From contig VGLU01000003.1 of NCBI GenBank assembly GCA_016882195.1, positions 62,001 to 126,000 on the forward strand: a stretch of DNA of 64,000 nucleotides, written 5' to 3'. The notes under the pieces were generated by a model, which was not told where the DNA came from, searched no databases, and worked only from the letters and a program-made list of their open reading frames with translations. Numbering within the stretch: position 1 is the stretch's first letter; the number at the start of each line of letters is the position of its first letter. Of the stretch, positions 61,775-64,000 are shown piece by piece. A program made the translations under genes and the position numbers. The DNA is from Thermoproteota archaeon (GTDB taxonomy: Archaea > Thermoproteota > Methanomethylicia > Methanomethylicales > Methanomethylicaceae).

Positions 61775-61855
61775 ACTATCACCAACCTTTTTTCAGATCT
61801 GTATAACAATTGTCCACAACGTTTATATATTTTTGGATGGATAATCCATCCTGAT
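61775..61855. promoter_or_regulatory. divergent btuF / cobZ promoter with perfect palindrome
   Basis: GTTTATATATTTTT at 61821-61834 is a TATA for btuF (start near 61853, so leaderless). GGATGGAT-A-ATCCATCC at 61835-61851 is a perfect 8-1-8 palindrome between TATA and ATG, where a repressor would block initiation. The same AT block can serve cobZ on the other strand. Confidence 0.65.
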
Positions 61856-62890
61856 ATGAAACACATCACCTACATAGCTACAATCCTTGCGATCCTCTCA
61901 GTCATTTCTGCAGTGTACACCTATACATACTATCAAGGGGAGAATGCAGGGATGCGTTCCACGATCAGCGACCTACAAAACCAGATCGGCACCCTGCAGG
62001 GCGAACTCTACAAATATCGCAACTTGACCGTGGTGGATGACGGCGGTTACGTACTGAGTCTCACGTCCTATCCCACTAGGATCGTCTCGCTCGCCCCGAG
62101 CAACACGGAGAAGCTCTTCGCGGTGGGGGCGGGCGATAAGGTCGTGGGCGTGACCCAACGATGCAACTACCCGTACAATTTCTCGGCTTGGATCGAGGCC
62201 GGGAACATGACAAGCGTTGGAGATTACTGGACACCAAGCATAGAGGTGATCGTTACACTAAATCCTGACTTGATCTTGGCCGCATTCGACCAAGACGAGG
62301 CCGTCAACACACTGAGGGGGATGGGATACAAGGTTCTGGTGTTGGATCCTAATAGCATAGACGATATTCTTAAGGACATTCTACTCGTGGGTAGGGTAAC
62401 TGACAGAAATATCGAGGCTGCCTTACTTGTAAACTCTCTTGAACAGAGGATCGACGCCGTGGTCGGAAAAGTGGCCAATGCCACCTCTAGGCCGAAGGTC
62501 TACTACGAGGTCTGGTACGATCCGCTGTGGAGCGTGGGGTCAGAGGGCTGGGAAAACAAGCTCATCGAGAAGGCCGGCGGAACCAACATCTTTGCCGACC
62601 AGAGAATAAAATACTTCCAGACGAGCTCTGAGGCCATCATCGAACGCGACCCCGACATAATAATCTTTCCGCTCGGTCCTGGGATGGGGTCCTTCTGGGG
62701 GAGTTTTGATCAGGTCAAGGCTAGAACTGGATGGGGCACGATAGGCGCTGTGCAAAATGACAGGCTATACGTAATGGATGAAGATATTATTAGTCGGCCC
62801 GGTCCGAGAATTATCGACGCATTGGAGACCCTAGCCGAGATTATCCACCCCGAACTATTCCAGCAGACTGGTACAAATGGCGGACGATGA
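61856..62890 (+). CDS. btuF: cobalamin-type ABC transporter substrate-binding protein (BtuF-like)
   Basis: 344 aa. Residues ~4-24 are a membrane anchor and ~30-56 a short coiled coil (STISDLQNQIGTLQGELYKY). Then the class III binding fold: RIVSLAPSNTEKLFAVGAGDKVVGVTQRCNYP, SVGDYWTPSIEVIVTLNPDLIL, VYYEVWYDPLWSVGS. SLAPSNTE and the NPDLIL turn are BtuF-like; siderophore or heme binders share the fold. Six bases before the permease gene. Cobamide genes in the divergent direction support cobalamin. Confidence 0.82.
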   Translation: MKHITYIATILAILSVISAVYTYTYYQGENAGMRSTISDLQNQIGTLQGELYKYRNLTVVDDGGYVLSLTSYPTRIVSLAPSNTEKLFAVGAGDKVVGVTQRCNYPYNFSAWIEAGNMTSVGDYWTPSIEVIVTLNPDLILAAFDQDEAVNTLRGMGYKVLVLDPNSIDDILKDILLVGRVTDRNIEAALLVNSLEQRIDAVVGKVANATSRPKVYYEVWYDPLWSVGSEGWENKLIEKAGGTNIFADQRIKYFQTSSEAIIERDPDIIIFPLGPGMGSFWGSFDQVKARTGWGTIGAVQNDRLYVMDEDIISRPGPRIIDALETLAEIIHPELFQQTGTNGGR

Positions 62891-62895
62891 GTTAG

Positions 62896-63972
62896 ATGAG
62901 CGTAGCCGGAGCCGAGGCCGCCTATTTTAGGCGTGCCTCCCGTTGGAAGCTGACAATAATCGTGTTGACAGCCCTCCTGATACCCACAATCATCCTATCA
63001 TTGAACATCGGCTTCGCGCAGATACCCTTCCCCACCGTTCTTAGAGTACTGGCCAAGCAAACGCCCCTCCTGGGCGGTTTGGTGGACCCCTCGAGCGTAT
63101 CGGGCGTTGAGGAGACGATAATCCTTCAAATTCGGATGCCGCGCGTTCTGGCCGATGCTATGGTCGGCGCCGCCCTTGCCGCTGCAGGGGTCGTGTACCA
63201 GGGCATCTTCAAGAACCCCATGGCTGACCCCTACGTTTTAGGCGTTTCGGCTGGCGCGGCGGTTGGAGCGGCCCTAGCCATAGTCCTCGGGATAGGCTTT
63301 ACGCTCTTTGGCCTGAGCACCGTGCCAATCCTGGCCTTCGCCGTCTCTCTTATAGCCGTATTTGTGGTCTACAACATCTCAAGGGTTGGATCGAGAGTTC
63401 CAGTAACGACGCTGTTGCTATCTGGGCTGGCTGTGAGCATCTTCCTGTCGGCCATCGTAGCCGTCCTGCAGGTTATCTCCGGTGAGAAGCTCCACGCCGT
63501 AGTCTTCTGGCTCATGGGCAGCTTCTCGTACGTGGAGTGGAAGGACGTCTGGGCGACCCTGCCCCTGATCTGCCTCGGCACGGCGGCCATCTACTTTTTT
63601 GCCCGCGATCTCAACGCGCTCGCCCTCGGGGAGGAGACAGCTCAACAGTTGGGCGTCGACACTGAGAGGGTGAAGAAGTTGCTTTTGATCTTCGGCTCCC
63701 TGGTAACGGCAGCAGCGGTCTCAATCAGCGGCCTGATAGCCTTCATAGGCCTAATAATCCCCCACCTAACTAGAATCTTGATAGGACCTGATCATCGCAT
63801 ACTTCTGCCTACCTCAATTATCGTGGGAGCCACCTTCCTAGTCATCTGCGATGCCGTTGCACGGGTTATCGTTTCACCGGTCGAACTGCCCGTAGGCATC
63901 ATCACAGCCTTTTCAGGCGGACCCTTCTTCATCTACCTCCTGTACAAAAAGAAGGGGAGTTATGCCTTCTAA
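62896..63972 (+). CDS. btuC: FecCD/BtuC-family ABC permease
   Basis: 358 aa, about ten helices. ILQIRMPRVLADAMVGAALAAAGVVYQGIFKNPMADPYVLGVSAGAA is the diagnostic region, with GEETAQQLGVDTERVK and GLIAFIGLIIPHLTRILIGPDHR further on. Forms the membrane channel with BtuF and an ATPase that should follow at the window edge. Substrate assigned from context. Confidence 0.88.
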   Translation: MSVAGAEAAYFRRASRWKLTIIVLTALLIPTIILSLNIGFAQIPFPTVLRVLAKQTPLLGGLVDPSSVSGVEETIILQIRMPRVLADAMVGAALAAAGVVYQGIFKNPMADPYVLGVSAGAAVGAALAIVLGIGFTLFGLSTVPILAFAVSLIAVFVVYNISRVGSRVPVTTLLLSGLAVSIFLSAIVAVLQVISGEKLHAVVFWLMGSFSYVEWKDVWATLPLICLGTAAIYFFARDLNALALGEETAQQLGVDTERVKKLLLIFGSLVTAAAVSISGLIAFIGLIIPHLTRILIGPDHRILLPTSIIVGATFLVICDAVARVIVSPVELPVGIITAFSGGPFFIYLLYKKKGSYAF

Positions 63973-63985
63973 TGGTGACAGAGAC

Positions 63986-64000
63986 ATGGCAATACTAAAT
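63986..64000 (+). CDS. start of a gene cut by the window end, probably the transporter ATPase
   Basis: ATG at 63986 with GGTGAC 7 nt upstream, 13 bp after btuC; only MAILN is visible. Position in a btuFC operon suggests btuD. Too short to prove. Confidence 0.35.

Noticed and set aside
1-64000. tRNA, rRNA or insertion sequences
   Set aside because: I looked through the intergenic gaps for T-loop-like sequences, for transposase-like proteins and for terminal inverted repeats, and saw none.

Overview
The window is archaeal chromosome. The evidence is TATA-box promoters about 25-30 bp upstream of starts, many near-leaderless or TTG/GTG starts, a 20S-type proteasome pair, an archaeal GHMP-type shikimate kinase, a tungsten aldehyde:ferredoxin oxidoreductase and archaeal-style CHASE4/multi-PAS histidine kinases. 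It looks like an uncultured, anaerobic, moderately high-GC lineage with corrinoid-dependent methyl metabolism. No rRNA or tRNA was seen, so the phylum cannot be fixed.

Layout. 1-5.4 kb: ADP-forming acyl-CoA synthetase alpha subunit, Lrp regulator, membrane-anchored alpha/beta hydrolase, metallo-beta-lactamase protein and a winged-helix protein. 5.4-7.4 kb: proteasome beta-alpha operon and a flavin-binding split-barrel protein. 7.4-10.8 kb: sulfur-relay/Fe-S operon tusA-dsrE-iscS-iscU, with a 380-residue intein inserted directly before the first catalytic Cys of IscU. 10.9-16.4 kb: TatD hydrolase and a BMP-type nucleoside ABC transporter operon. 16.5-26 kb: two histidine kinases (one broken by a single in-frame TGA) and a response regulator, around a corrinoid methyltransferase operon. 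Its two MtmB-like methyltransferases are full length but carry Asn or Leu where monomethylamine methyltransferase has pyrrolysine. 26-30.5 kb: AOR with ferredoxin, a DRE-TIM synthase and a phosphoesterase. 31.5-39.6 kb: branched-chain amino acid genes ilvB-ilvN, ilvC and cimA, interspersed with three toxin-antitoxin loci (two with damaged toxins) and a TPR + CDF-C-terminal-domain protein. 40.3-41.9 kb: NAD(P)HX repair enzyme. 42.1-52.5 kb: an uninterrupted 11-gene operon (split transketolase, aroF, B, D, E, K, A, C, pheA, tyrA) making Phe/Tyr precursors from central sugars. 52.5-55.3 kb: rubredoxin-flavodiiron oxygen/NO detoxification pair and an MFS transporter. 55.3-59.9 kb: DNA repair glycosylases, an MNT-HEPN toxin-antitoxin pair, a primase-like protein and a DJ-1 protein. 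60-64 kb: a cobamide cluster (cblS-, cblT- and cobZ-like genes divergent from btuF-btuC), which fits the B12 need of the methyltransferases.

The ilvB and aro transcripts both appear to begin with a leader closed by a 10-bp stem placed at the predicted start site. Perfect or tandem operator-like repeats sit at the btuF/cobZ, MNT-HEPN and vapB promoters.

Several genes carry single-base lesions (kinase TGA, vapC G7 tract, cimA 5' end, a small gene at 40 kb, HEPN). They may be real decay or assembly errors, and reads are needed before biology is read into them.
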